NCBI GenBank assembly: GCA_023439835.1
Contig: JAEXUW010000003.1
Span: forward strand, 1 to 38,477
Reading direction: 5' to 3'
DNA: 38,477 bases
From: Bacillota bacterium
GTDB taxonomy: Bacteria > Bacillota > Clostridia > Oscillospirales > Ruminococcaceae
In this document: positions 6,595 through 13,699 of the stretch, in pieces
Layout: every line of letters begins with the position of its first letter
Position numbering within the stretch: position 1 is the stretch's first letter
Position numbers and translations under genes: made by a program
The notes under the pieces: generated by a model
What the model was told of the DNA's origin: nothing
Database searches by the model: none
What the model saw: the letters and a program-made list of their open reading frames with translations, nothing else

Positions 6595-8511
6595 CTATCT
6601 CCCCATCTGCTTGCTTATTTCTGCGACCTGTGCGGCGATATTGTTTTTAATAAGATCAGCTTGAGAAGGCTTTGCTGTTGCTTTGAGCTTTGGCGGCTTT
6701 GGTTCTTCACGAATTTTTCCTGTTGTTTGCTTTACAGCGACCTCCGGGAAGGGAAGATCCTTTTTATCTTCATGCTTTTCTTCGACGGCATGATTTATCT
6801 TGCTTTGAGCTTTTTCCTCTTTGGGCATATCAGAAACAGGAGAGCTTTCGTTTAAGGCTTTGACCTCAAGCCGTCCGTTTTGGGTTGGCTGTGCTTTCCA
6901 CTGTGAAATCTCATTTTCTGAAAGACCAAGTGTTTTTAAGCACTCGTCAACGCTTTTTGGCATTTTGTAATAATCTCGTATCTCATCATCGAAACGCTCA
7001 TCGAAGCTGAGCTGCTTCCCGTCAGCGGTTTTGAAAACAAATACATTGCCTTTAGGAAATTCATCAATCTCAACGGCTATACCATATTTCTGCAAAATAT
7101 CCTCAGCCCTGCTGCTGATGAAGCTCTCGCTTTGCAGCTCGTTAATGCTTTTACTTTCTGGAGCAATGTTGAGCCTGATATTTTCAACGGCTACTGCTGC
7201 TACACCCAGTGTCATGAGGCAGTCCTCAATAGACCTTGGCATATTGTAATTCTTACGCATTTCAGCATCGAACCGTTCGTCGAACACAGCCTTTTCACCG
7301 TGATTGTTAATGAACACATAGACGTTGCCTTTTGGGTATTCCTCAACCTGAACATCGACATATCCGCCTTGCTTAATGCTTACAGGCGGTTGAATAGTTT
7401 GCTTGATTTCATCAATAAGCTGTTGCTTTTCTGCAAAAAAGCTTGAAATTTCTGAAAGCGCCTTATCTGGTTTTGAGTAATTGTTATCAACAAACTCTTT
7501 CAAGAAAGCCCGATTTTTAAGCTCGGTCAGCTCATCAGTTTTAATCAGCTGCTTGTTTGTGCAATCCACTGTCATCAAATATCCGTTGTCTTTATAGGAC
7601 ATATAGTCTTTGAAATTCTTAACTAAATCCTCACAGAAGCGTTTTTCAACAAGCTTATCAAAAATTTCAGCACCGTCCTTTCCGAAGTATTCACGGTGGG
7701 GGAATTCAGGCATAGCGTGCTGTGCGTATCTTTCAAGCACAGACAAATCAAGGTGCTTGTAGAATTCGCTCATTTCCATGCGCATTTTCTTGGTCGCAGT
7801 AGGCGAGGATACTTTAAACTCAACAAATTCAGGGGTTGTTCTTTTGAACGAAGAAAGCTCCTGAACAAACGGTTCAAGAGCTTTTGACACAGCGTTAGTA
7901 TTTTCTTTAAGAGCTTGCGTAACACTTGAAACAGCAGATTTCAGACTGTTTTGTTCCTCAAAATAGTTCTTATGGTCGAGCGACTCATAGATTTTTTCAA
8001 GAATGCTATCCCTTGTGAGCAGAAGTCCGATTCCAGGAGTTGTAATATCAATTTCACTGAAATGATTGAGAATATCCTGCCTGATTGCGGTTTCTCTTGA
8101 CTTTTCGATAATATCCTCCTTGCTTTCAAATTTCAGCTCTTTAGCATAACGGTTAAAGTCAAGCTGAAGGCGGTCCTCGATTGATTTAGGCTTTTTGTCG
8201 GGAAGAATTCCTCTTTCACGAAGATAGTCAGGAACAAAATTCAAAAGCCTTGAAAAGTGTCTTTTGATTTCCTGACGGTTAAGCTCAAGATATCCCTTTT
8301 GTGAAAGCTCATACATAGGGATTGAGGAACGTCCGTCCTCTGCCGGGAACATGATGTTGTCACCCTCATCAATTCCACGCTTGAGAGCTGATTTTGACAG
8401 CATTTTGTCGGCAAGGTTCTTAGTCATATAGCTTGCCTTGATTACCGCACCGCTTACAAGAAGATTCACACCGTGCGCTAGTTCTTTTGGGATTGAATAG
8501 TTTTCTGCCAT
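6595..8511 (-). CDS. large accessory transfer protein with two C-terminal repeats, paralogue of its upstream neighbour
   Basis: About 638 residues. The first 370 align with the product of 8523-9581 (compare MPEFPHREYFGKDGAEIFDK here with MPDFPCRLYFGDKGEFIFEK there). A second part contains two copies of a ~55-residue module, EYPKGNVYVFINNHGEKAVF...MPRSIEDCLMTLG and EFPKGNVFVFKTADGKQLSF...MPKSVDECLKTLG. The tail has LPFPEVAVKQTTG and ends QMGR. ATG at 8511 is 8 nt after AGGAG, which overlaps the previous stop. It is mainly alpha-helical with no membrane segment, so probably cytosolic or transferred. I do not recognise a biochemical function. Confidence 0.8.
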   Translation of the reverse strand: MAENYSIPKELAHGVNLLVSGAVIKASYMTKNLADKMLSKSALKRGIDEGDNIMFPAEDGRSSIPMYELSQKGYLELNRQEIKRHFSRLLNFVPDYLRERGILPDKKPKSIEDRLQLDFNRYAKELKFESKEDIIEKSRETAIRQDILNHFSEIDITTPGIGLLLTRDSILEKIYESLDHKNYFEEQNSLKSAVSSVTQALKENTNAVSKALEPFVQELSSFKRTTPEFVEFKVSSPTATKKMRMEMSEFYKHLDLSVLERYAQHAMPEFPHREYFGKDGAEIFDKLVEKRFCEDLVKNFKDYMSYKDNGYLMTVDCTNKQLIKTDELTELKNRAFLKEFVDNNYSKPDKALSEISSFFAEKQQLIDEIKQTIQPPVSIKQGGYVDVQVEEYPKGNVYVFINNHGEKAVFDERFDAEMRKNYNMPRSIEDCLMTLGVAAVAVENIRLNIAPESKSINELQSESFISSRAEDILQKYGIAVEIDEFPKGNVFVFKTADGKQLSFDERFDDEIRDYYKMPKSVDECLKTLGLSENEISQWKAQPTQNGRLEVKALNESSPVSDMPKEEKAQSKINHAVEEKHEDKKDLPFPEVAVKQTTGKIREEPKPPKLKATAKPSQADLIKNNIAAQVAEISKQMGR

Positions 8512-8522
8512 AAAACTCACTC

Positions 8523-9581
8523 CTATCTAATCATTTTCTTGACATCGTTGATGATATCTTCATTCTGCTTGAAAAAGTCTGAAAGATTTTTCAGTGGGAT
8601 TTCCTTATCCTCATAAGAAGCTTCAATGAATGTCATGAGCTGGTGACGGCTCTTCACACCGTCATAGCTGCTTTCAGGGTAAGGCTTTTTTAATGTTCTG
8701 TTAATTACAATACTATAATCCTTGACATGCTCTTTTGAGAAAGCATTGAAATTCCTCTCGAAGTCAGCCATGAAGCGTTTTTCAAGGATTTTCTCAAAAA
8801 TAAATTCCCCTTTATCACCGAAATACAGGCGACAGGGGAAGTCAGGCATTTTCACTTTTGCAAACCTCATCAGAAGTGCAGTGTCGATATATTTGTAGAA
8901 GTATTTTATCGGCATATCCATAGTGATGTGCTTGTTGTCGGGGAGCATGAGAGAAAAGTTAACAGCTTGAAGCTTGTTTTTCTTTGCAACCTCAAGCTCA
9001 CGTTCAAACGGTGCTAAGCAAATGTCAACACTTTTTTCGGGGACGTTCTGTGCAAGCTTGCTGATTGCACCGTCGAAGTCGCCGGCACAGTCGGTTATTG
9101 CGGTTTCAAATTCTGAAAGAAACTGCGGTATCGTCATGAGCAGACCTGAGTTATCCTGACTGACATCAGCCTGAGCGAAATACTCATAAATTGACTGATG
9201 CTTTGTGATACCAGACGCCATGAGGATGATATTATCCTTGCTTTGCTTTCTAATGCTTTTGAGATAGAATTTGTGTTCGGCTTCAATCTTTGATTTAAGG
9301 GACGGGTACTTCTTTCGAAGAAAACCACGCTCGGCCAGAAAAGCCGGCGCTGTTTTTTTAAGCATATCCCACCTTTCCTTGACCTGCAGGGATTTGACGG
9401 TAATGCTTTGCGTAATATCCTCCGGATAGAACAGATAATCTTTAGGCAAGGCACTTGCTGCTGCCGCTTTTTGCAGCAGACGCTCCGACATTCGGCTGGT
9501 AAGTCTGTTTGCGCCAAGTATTAGCCGACTTGCGAACAGATAGCCGCCCTCAGCAAGCCTGCTGCTTTTTTTCTCTGACAT
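8523..9581 (-). CDS. accessory transfer protein, shorter paralogue of 6595-8511
   Basis: 352 residues. The start is the ATG 7 nt after AAAGGAGG (MSEKKSSRLAEGG). It shares the N-terminal plan of the downstream protein: a short helical segment, a central FEREL block (LAPFERELEVAKKN / LEPFVQELSSFKR), and MP-FP-R-YFG...EKRF-DF. It lacks the two C-terminal repeat modules and ends KKMIR. The two genes arose by tandem duplication, and their stop/start junction (12 bp) implies co-translation. No known enzyme motif is visible. Confidence 0.78.
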   Translation of the reverse strand: MSEKKSSRLAEGGYLFASRLILGANRLTSRMSERLLQKAAAASALPKDYLFYPEDITQSITVKSLQVKERWDMLKKTAPAFLAERGFLRKKYPSLKSKIEAEHKFYLKSIRKQSKDNIILMASGITKHQSIYEYFAQADVSQDNSGLLMTIPQFLSEFETAITDCAGDFDGAISKLAQNVPEKSVDICLAPFERELEVAKKNKLQAVNFSLMLPDNKHITMDMPIKYFYKYIDTALLMRFAKVKMPDFPCRLYFGDKGEFIFEKILEKRFMADFERNFNAFSKEHVKDYSIVINRTLKKPYPESSYDGVKSRHQLMTFIEASYEDKEIPLKNLSDFFKQNEDIINDVKKMIR

Positions 9582-9612
9582 GGGGTGTCCTCCTTTGTTG
9601 CAAACTTGTTTG

Positions 9613-9861
9613 TTAATTTGGCTCATTGTTAACTTTAGCGTTCAATGCCTTAACATCCATTTTAATATCGGCAATACAGTTGCTCATATTATCTATACGC
9701 CCATGAATGCGGTCAATATCTTCTAGATTACTGACTTCTTTTATCTCTCTTTTATAATAGATTATAAAAGAAAATGCTATTAACAGCATTAAAGAAAGCG
9801 CTAAGAAGCTTGCTAAAATTACGCCTACTAGTTGTAAAATAAACAATAATAAAGGGGTCAT
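9613..9861 (-). CDS. small membrane protein with C-terminal coiled coil
   Basis: One long hydrophobic segment (roughly residues 3-35, LLLFILQLVGVILASFLALS...) is followed by a soluble helix with heptad spacing (DRIHGRIDNMSNCIADIKMDVKAL). Start at the ATG at 9861 (8 nt after GAGAG); a GTG three codons earlier is possible. It looks like a bitopic protein with a cytoplasmic coiled coil. It lies between two accessory transfer genes. Confidence 0.55.
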   Translation of the reverse strand: MTPLLLFILQLVGVILASFLALSLMLLIAFSFIIYYKREIKEVSNLEDIDRIHGRIDNMSNCIADIKMDVKALNAKVNNEPN

Positions 9862-9913
9862 GATTATCACTCTCTTTCAAATTATAGAATGTTAGTTAAG
9901 ACTTTTATGCTAA

Positions 9914-11323
9914 TTATCTCTTAAGAGAGCCTTGCGGTGGGGGAATGGTCGGGGGCTTGATTCCGACATTGGGGAAGGGGAGCTGTGAGTTGCTTTCTTG
10001 CTTTGCAAAAAAAGCTTCCTCAAGTGTATCTCGCAAAAGCCCTGTGCCTGGGTTACTGCTGTTGCTAATCCATTCCTGATAAACAGAATTAACAGGGCGA
10101 TCAAGCTTTAAAAGCTGTTCGGCTTCTTTATCAGTCAGATCCTCAAGCATTATCAGAATATCTTTTTTAGTTGATATCTCATAAGCTGATTCAATTGCTT
10201 TTTCAGCGCCTGATTTTTTAACTTCTGCTATATATTCATTAAATTCAGCGGAAGCTTTTTTGATGAGCTGTTCGCAAGGCGATTTTGTTTCTTCTGAAAC
10301 TGTACTTATTTCTGATTCAAGGGCATATTCCAAGTCATCGAACCCGTTATGTACAAATTGCCCCTGCACCTTAAAAAAATCCTCCGGCGATATCGAACCG
10401 TCATACACAAACGGATCAAAATCATCGTCAAAGCCGGCGCTGGGCTTTTCACTCCATATCATATCTTCAGGGAGATTCTCTGGACGTGGATATCGCAGTG
10501 AACTGTCGATAGTTTGTTGTGCCTGCTGAAGAGCAGTTATAACACTGTCATAATCAAAATAGCCATTCTTTGAGGAATTGCTATATATGTCATTTTGGTC
10601 TTGGATACCAGCCAGAAGCTCGTTTATTTGAACTATTTTATCGGAGTGTATGTGCTCAGACATTTGAGCTTCCGTCATGCTTTTTTGAAATTCTTTCACA
10701 GCAGAATTAAAGCTAGAAAAATACCGTCCGCTGTCCCACTCGATAAGCCCGTTTTGTGTTTTTACACCTGAAGCAATAATAAACGGTGTCGGATCGCTTT
10801 CAGGATTGAGCGTTGTTCGCTTTATGAGCGTGTCGTTGCCATTCTTGTCGATGATGGAATAAATGGTTTCTTCCTCTGAATTTAGCTTAAATGCGGTTTC
10901 AGGGGTTTGATTCATCTGAATTTTATAGCCACCGCTATTGAGCATTAATGCACACTCAGCGCCGATGCGTGACATCCGCAGAAAGTCCTCAGTATTTTCG
11001 CCTAGCGTTTTTCCGGTTGCAAAATGAACCTGTTCAGAATTTGCGGTGCGGATATTAATGTCAAGATAAATGCCCTCGCTTCCACCATAATTAACATCAT
11101 AGGTAATATCGGCGGTGTCGGTCGGCAGCTCGCCGGCGAAGCGTGTGAAATTACTTTCCGAGAAAAGAAAATACTCATCCGGGAGCAAGTTGTTCTCCTT
11201 CAGATGAGTATTAAGCTTTTCAAAAACTTCCTTTGCGTTTGCAGGACCGAGCTTTTTCACCCGGCGCTGTTCATCCGGCTCACTCCACCGAAACAGGTCG
11301 ATTGTCTGAATTGCTTTTGACAT
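9914..11323 (-). CDS. element-encoded accessory protein, 469 aa, with shared LPFP tail
   Basis: AGGAGG lies 7 nt before ATG at 11323. The N-terminal region (residues 28-56, containing EKLNTHLKENNLLPDEYF) is followed by a beta-rich stretch YDVNYGGSEGIYLDINIRT and a segment GECALMLNSGGYKIQMN-like with SRIGAECALML; the C-terminal half is helical and acidic. The last 23 residues are LPFPNVGIKPPT...SLKR, close to the ArdC tail. Proteins of this layout accompany the giant helicase in Clostridia ICEs, but I cannot assign a function. A 60-bp piece of this gene (11163-11222) is duplicated at 12406-12465. Confidence 0.8.
   Translation of the reverse strand: MSKAIQTIDLFRWSEPDEQRRVKKLGPANAKEVFEKLNTHLKENNLLPDEYFLFSESNFTRFAGELPTDTADITYDVNYGGSEGIYLDINIRTANSEQVHFATGKTLGENTEDFLRMSRIGAECALMLNSGGYKIQMNQTPETAFKLNSEEETIYSIIDKNGNDTLIKRTTLNPESDPTPFIIASGVKTQNGLIEWDSGRYFSSFNSAVKEFQKSMTEAQMSEHIHSDKIVQINELLAGIQDQNDIYSNSSKNGYFDYDSVITALQQAQQTIDSSLRYPRPENLPEDMIWSEKPSAGFDDDFDPFVYDGSISPEDFFKVQGQFVHNGFDDLEYALESEISTVSEETKSPCEQLIKKASAEFNEYIAEVKKSGAEKAIESAYEISTKKDILIMLEDLTDKEAEQLLKLDRPVNSVYQEWISNSSNPGTGLLRDTLEEAFFAKQESNSQLPFPNVGIKPPTIPPPQGSLKR
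11163..11222. repeat. 60-bp direct repeat, copy 1 (inside the 469-aa gene)
   Basis: Codes for residues about 34-53 of the 469-aa protein. It matches 12406-12465 at 58 of 60 positions. Confidence 0.9.
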
Positions 11324-11346
11324 GTGAATTCCTCCTCAAAATAAAA

Positions 11347-11365
11347 AACGCCCAAATCGAGCGTT
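11347..11365 (-). terminator. terminator before the 469-aa gene
   Basis: On the minus strand AACGCTC-GATTT-GGGCGTT is followed by a T run. It ends transcripts from the cargo genes at 11378-13244, so the 469-aa operon needs its own promoter or read-through. Confidence 0.75.
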
Positions 11366-11377
11366 TATGTATAATAT

Positions 11378-11698
11378 TTATTGTTTTTTTCTTCTTAGTA
11401 TGGCATTGTATGATATTTCATTTGCTGACCTAATCTTAAAAAGTGCTTCAAATTCACCAATATCAATAATCAGTAGCTGAGGTCTTGATTGCATTTCAAA
11501 TATTAGTAAGGTTTTTGTGTTATACTCAATATAGCTTTCTTTAAAACTTAGTAATGAATATTTTTCTCCTTTGTCATTTACAAATGCCTTCAGCTGTAAA
11601 GCACTTTTTTCTGTATTATCAATCAAAAGAAAAAGCTTTTTTTCTTTAAATGAAATTTTATTAGTGTCAGTAGGAATAAACTCTATCGATAAAAGCAC
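11378..11698 (-). CDS. hypothetical protein, 106 aa, possibly truncated at the N-terminus
   Basis: The frame opens with GTG at 11698, four codons after a stop, and no ribosome site is visible; this suggests a lost 5' part. The product is beta-rich (KKLFLLIDNTEK, KTLLIFEMQSRPQLLIID) and ends RRKKQ. The base composition is AT-richer than the backbone, in keeping with imported cargo. Family not recognised. Confidence 0.4.
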   Translation of the reverse strand: MLLSIEFIPTDTNKISFKEKKLFLLIDNTEKSALQLKAFVNDKGEKYSLLSFKESYIEYNTKTLLIFEMQSRPQLLIIDIGEFEALFKIRSANEISYNAILRRKKQ

Positions 11699-11729
11699 AT
11701 TGTTTCTAATTACTCAATTCGTTGGTTGC

Positions 11730-11897
11730 ATGTTATATCTACTTGTTATTTCTCCATTTGTATGGGTTAAGAAGAAAGATAAAACTGCTTTTACTAAATA
11801 TTCTAAAAAACATCTCCTTATTGTATTTATGTTTTTAATTGTGGCTTTACTTTTTGTTTCAGGATTTATATTTAGTTTTCTCTTTAACTTCATTTAA
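11730..11897 (+). pseudogene. fragment of a membrane protein gene
   Basis: On the plus strand a frame encodes two hydrophobic segments separated by a basic loop (LYLLVISPFVWVKKKDKT, then HLLIVFMFLIVALLFVSGF). There is no ribosome site at the ATG, and the frame extends backwards into the opposite-strand gene. It is best read as the 3' remnant of a gene; it could also be chance. Confidence 0.25.
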
Positions 11898-12101
11898 TGT
11901 TCTGATTATTCTTCGTGTTGCAATAAGTATTATAGATAAAGACAAGGTTGCTTCTACCAGTTTGCGAAATGTTATATAATCAATATAAAACGAAAGTAAA
12001 AACAGATAAATTCCGCAGCGAGTCGCCACTGAAATTTTTCTCAACATTACATAAAAGATAAATCCAACGCAACATGATAACAATATTTGAATAATAATCA
12101 T
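11859..12101 (-). CDS. small membrane protein, 80 aa
   Basis: Two hydrophobic segments (IIIQILLSCCVGFIFYVML, and VEATLSLSIILIA) with a basic C-terminus (ATRRIIRTLNEVKEKTKYKS). The ribosome site (AAGGA) is about 12 nt from the ATG, so expression may be weak. It is 5 bp downstream of another small membrane gene, so the two are likely co-transcribed. Confidence 0.4.
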   Translation of the reverse strand: MIIIQILLSCCVGFIFYVMLRKISVATRCGIYLFLLSFYIDYITFRKLVEATLSLSIILIATRRIIRTLNEVKEKTKYKS

Positions 12102-12106
12102 TGCAC

Positions 12107-12391
12107 TTAAATTTCCTTTCTCACTATTTGCTTGAGTTTCTTAACTTGAAAAATATGCTTTCCGATTTTTGTTTGTGTATAATTAGTTTGATATTCTAGA
12201 GGAAAGCCAACAAATATAACTAGCATTGCTAAGACGGGGTAAATTTTTGCAATTTCAATTCCCGATAAGATTATAACGATCGGTATTAAAGCTGAGCCGA
12301 GTGCCAGAGGAATGCTTATTTTAAGAATCATTGAAATTATCCAATCATATATGCTAAACATGAGGATTGCGCTAATAATTATTTTAAGCAT
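12107..12391 (-). CDS. small membrane protein, 94 aa
   Basis: ATG at 12391 lies 8 nt after GTGAGG. Three hydrophobic stretches are visible (KIIISAILMFSIYDWII, IPLALGSALIPIVIILSG, YPVLAMLVIFVGFPL), then a basic tail. The upstream 30 nt belong to the 60-bp repeat. It sits at the 3' end of the DUF5131 gene. Function unknown; cargo. Confidence 0.5.
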   Translation of the reverse strand: MLKIIISAILMFSIYDWIISMILKISIPLALGSALIPIVIILSGIEIAKIYPVLAMLVIFVGFPLEYQTNYTQTKIGKHIFQVKKLKQIVRKEI

Positions 12392-12401
12392 TGACTTTAC
12401 C

Positions 12402-13244
12402 TCACAAAAGAAAATACTCATCCGGGAGCAGGTTGTTCTCCTTCAGATGAGTATTGAGCTTTTCATCACCTGCTTTAATCAAACTTGTCGGAAATTCTCT
12501 TAACATATTGTGTTCACCAACAATCTCCGAAAGGCTATCTTTCATAAAAACAGGGGTTTTGTTTTTCTTGCATTCGTTTACAATATCATCAATCCATGTT
12601 TTTTGTGGAATGACCTTATTTCTGCGATTGCCCGTTTCTGCACCGATAATCACCCAATCCCAAAACTCCAATGCATTAAGCGTTGCGGCATCAATAGGAG
12701 CAAGCAGGGGTTCAAGAGAAAGAAAGGTGTGACCGTGGTCGGAAGCTCCGCATTCAAAGCGGGGATTTATGCCTGTTCTGGTTGTGCCATACCAGAAATT
12801 ATTGTTATCCGGTAAAAGTCCTAATTGCTTGTATCTCTGTCCGTTTTTTGTAAGGAACAAATACTGATGTTGCGGAGCAGCTTCACAAGCCTTAAACACC
12901 TCTTGTATCCATTCATCTGGTATCCAATCTCCAAACAAATCAGCCATAGAACATACAAAAATATTCTGAGGACTTCTCCATTTTATCGGCTCATCAAGGC
13001 GATATTTGTGAAATGTAGGATCAAACATGTACGGATATGCACAAAATCTGTTGCCACTTACTTGTCCTGTTTTATCTGCATAAAATGGTTCCGATAAAAT
13101 ATGCAGTCTTCTATCCGGAGCGGTTTCTATAGAGCCTCCGAATCTATGTGTTATTTTCTTTGCATAGCAGTATTCGCACTCATGTAAACAACCTGTTACC
13201 GGATTCCATGTGCTGTCGCACCACTCAATTTTCGTTTTTTTCAT
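12402..13244 (-). CDS. phage Gp37/Gp68-like protein (DUF5131), radical-SAM-like cysteine motif, with fused 3' end
   Basis: The N-terminus KKTKIEWCDSTWNPVTGC with C19-x3-C23-x2-C26 is the DUF5131/Gp37-Gp68 signature and resembles an iron-sulfur radical-SAM cluster site. The family is carried by phages and mobile elements; its reaction is not settled. AGGAGG is 6 nt before the ATG. The last 21 residues (EKLNTHLKENNLLPDEYF then LL) are not native: they are encoded by the 60-bp repeat and copy residues 34-53 of the 469-aa protein. So the gene's end was replaced when the cargo joined the backbone. The catalytic part looks intact. Confidence 0.85.
   Translation of the reverse strand: MKKTKIEWCDSTWNPVTGCLHECEYCYAKKITHRFGGSIETAPDRRLHILSEPFYADKTGQVSGNRFCAYPYMFDPTFHKYRLDEPIKWRSPQNIFVCSMADLFGDWIPDEWIQEVFKACEAAPQHQYLFLTKNGQRYKQLGLLPDNNNFWYGTTRTGINPRFECGASDHGHTFLSLEPLLAPIDAATLNALEFWDWVIIGAETGNRRNKVIPQKTWIDDIVNECKKNKTPVFMKDSLSEIVGEHNMLREFPTSLIKAGDEKLNTHLKENNLLPDEYFLL
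12406..12465. repeat. 60-bp direct repeat, copy 2 (3' end of the DUF5131 gene)
   Basis: Second copy of 11163-11222 (two mismatches), in the same orientation and 1243 bp away. It is read in frame as the end of the DUF5131 protein. Confidence 0.9.
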
Positions 13245-13280
13245 TTTTGACCTCCTAATATTTATTTCATATAATAAAAA

Positions 13281-13301
13281 AGCACCTGAAACTCAGATGC
13301 T
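13281..13301 (-). terminator. terminator of the type I toxin mRNA
   Basis: On the minus strand AGCATCTGA-GTT-TCAGGTGCT (9 bp, one G-U) is followed by TTTTTT. It would end the transcript that starts near 13548. Confidence 0.82.
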
Positions 13302-13303
13302 GC

Positions 13304-13332
13304 TTGACAAATATTTGTTTTGTATATATAAT
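13304..13332 (+). promoter_or_regulatory. consensus promoter for an antisense RNA
   Basis: Perfect TTGACA (13304-13309) and TATAAT (13327-13332), 17-bp spacer, plus strand. No protein frame with a ribosome site follows; a terminator comes about 80 nt later. Confidence 0.9.
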
Positions 13333-13337
13333 AAAAG

Positions 13338-13420
13338 CAGAAAGGGCTATCGTTTAGACGGTTAGTTCCGAAATTGGGTTAAATAACCGCAATCTTTGGT
13401 CGGAGGGCGGTTATTTTTTT
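13338..13420 (+). ncRNA. short antisense RNA, candidate type I antitoxin
   Basis: Predicted from the perfect promoter at 13304-13332 to the terminator stem AATAACCGC (13382-13390) with GCGGTTATT (13407-13415) and a run of seven T. The RNA would be about 80-85 nt. It is fully complementary to the 3' part of the transcript that encodes the 23-residue hydrophobic peptide on the other strand. Type I antitoxins act this way. Confidence 0.7.
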
Positions 13421-13482
13421 CTGCCTGTATGTAAATCTCTTAGCAAGATTAATATTATAATCAAAACTATAAGATACTCCAT
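13411..13482 (-). CDS. 23-residue hydrophobic peptide, candidate type I toxin
   Basis: The peptide begins MEYLIVLIIILILLRDL and ends HTGRKK: one membrane-spanning helix then a basic tail, the classic plan of membrane-acting type I toxins. ATG at 13482 is about 6 nt after the purine-rich GGAAGGGGGTG; a second in-frame ATG at 13488 is possible. The ribosome site can be hidden in a CCCC-AAAAGGA-AGGGG hairpin. In the mRNA the 5' leader GGCGGTTAGCTCC can also pair with the 3' GGAACTAACCGTC (12 of 13 with one G-U), as in toxins whose full-length mRNA is locked. It has its own perfect promoter and its own terminator. The peptide family is not one I can name. Confidence 0.65.
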   Translation of the reverse strand: MEYLIVLIIILILLRDLHTGRKK

Positions 13483-13554
13483 TAGCATCACCCCCTTCCT
13501 TTTGGGGATAGGGAGCTAACCGCCTTGCCGTTCGACACCTTTCTGCTGTAAAAA

Positions 13555-13583
13555 ATTATAGCACAGCAAGAAAACCTTGTCAA
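13555..13583 (-). promoter_or_regulatory. consensus promoter for the type I toxin mRNA
   Basis: Perfect TTGACA (13578-13583) and TATAAT (13555-13560), 17-bp spacer, on the minus strand. The transcript would run from about 13548 to the terminator at 13281-13301, about 270 nt. Confidence 0.92.
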
Positions 13584-13589
13584 ATCATG

Positions 13590-13618
13590 TTGACTTTTGA
13601 TGTAACATATTGTATCAT
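13590..13618 (+). promoter_or_regulatory. divergent plus-strand promoter
   Basis: TTGACT (13590-13595), 17-bp spacer, TATCAT (13613-13618), back to back with the toxin promoter. Any transcript would be only about 55 nt long before meeting the terminator at 13650-13677. Confidence 0.5.
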
Positions 13619-13649
13619 ATAGCTATTCCATATTTTATCATGTTATTTT

Positions 13650-13677
13650 CCCGCCGGATATTCGGCGGGGTTTTTTT
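13650..13677 (+). terminator. plus-strand rho-independent terminator
   Basis: CCCGCCG-GATATT-CGGCGGG followed by seven T. No plus-strand gene precedes it; it closes the tiny transcript that could start from the promoter at 13590-13618 or insulates the 311-aa gene. Confidence 0.75.
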
Positions 13678-13692
13678 GTGCCAAATGGGCAC
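13678..13692. repeat. GTGCC-N5-GGCAC palindrome, copy 7
   Basis: Spacer AAATG, 7 bp after the stop of the HAD-type gene at 13700. Confidence 0.7.
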
Positions 13693-13699
13693 AAGGCGG

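Noticed and set aside
12402..13244. Phage Gp37/Gp68 homology taken as a sign of a prophage
   Set aside because: No capsid, portal, terminase or tail genes occur in the window; DUF5131 genes are common cargo on other mobile elements.
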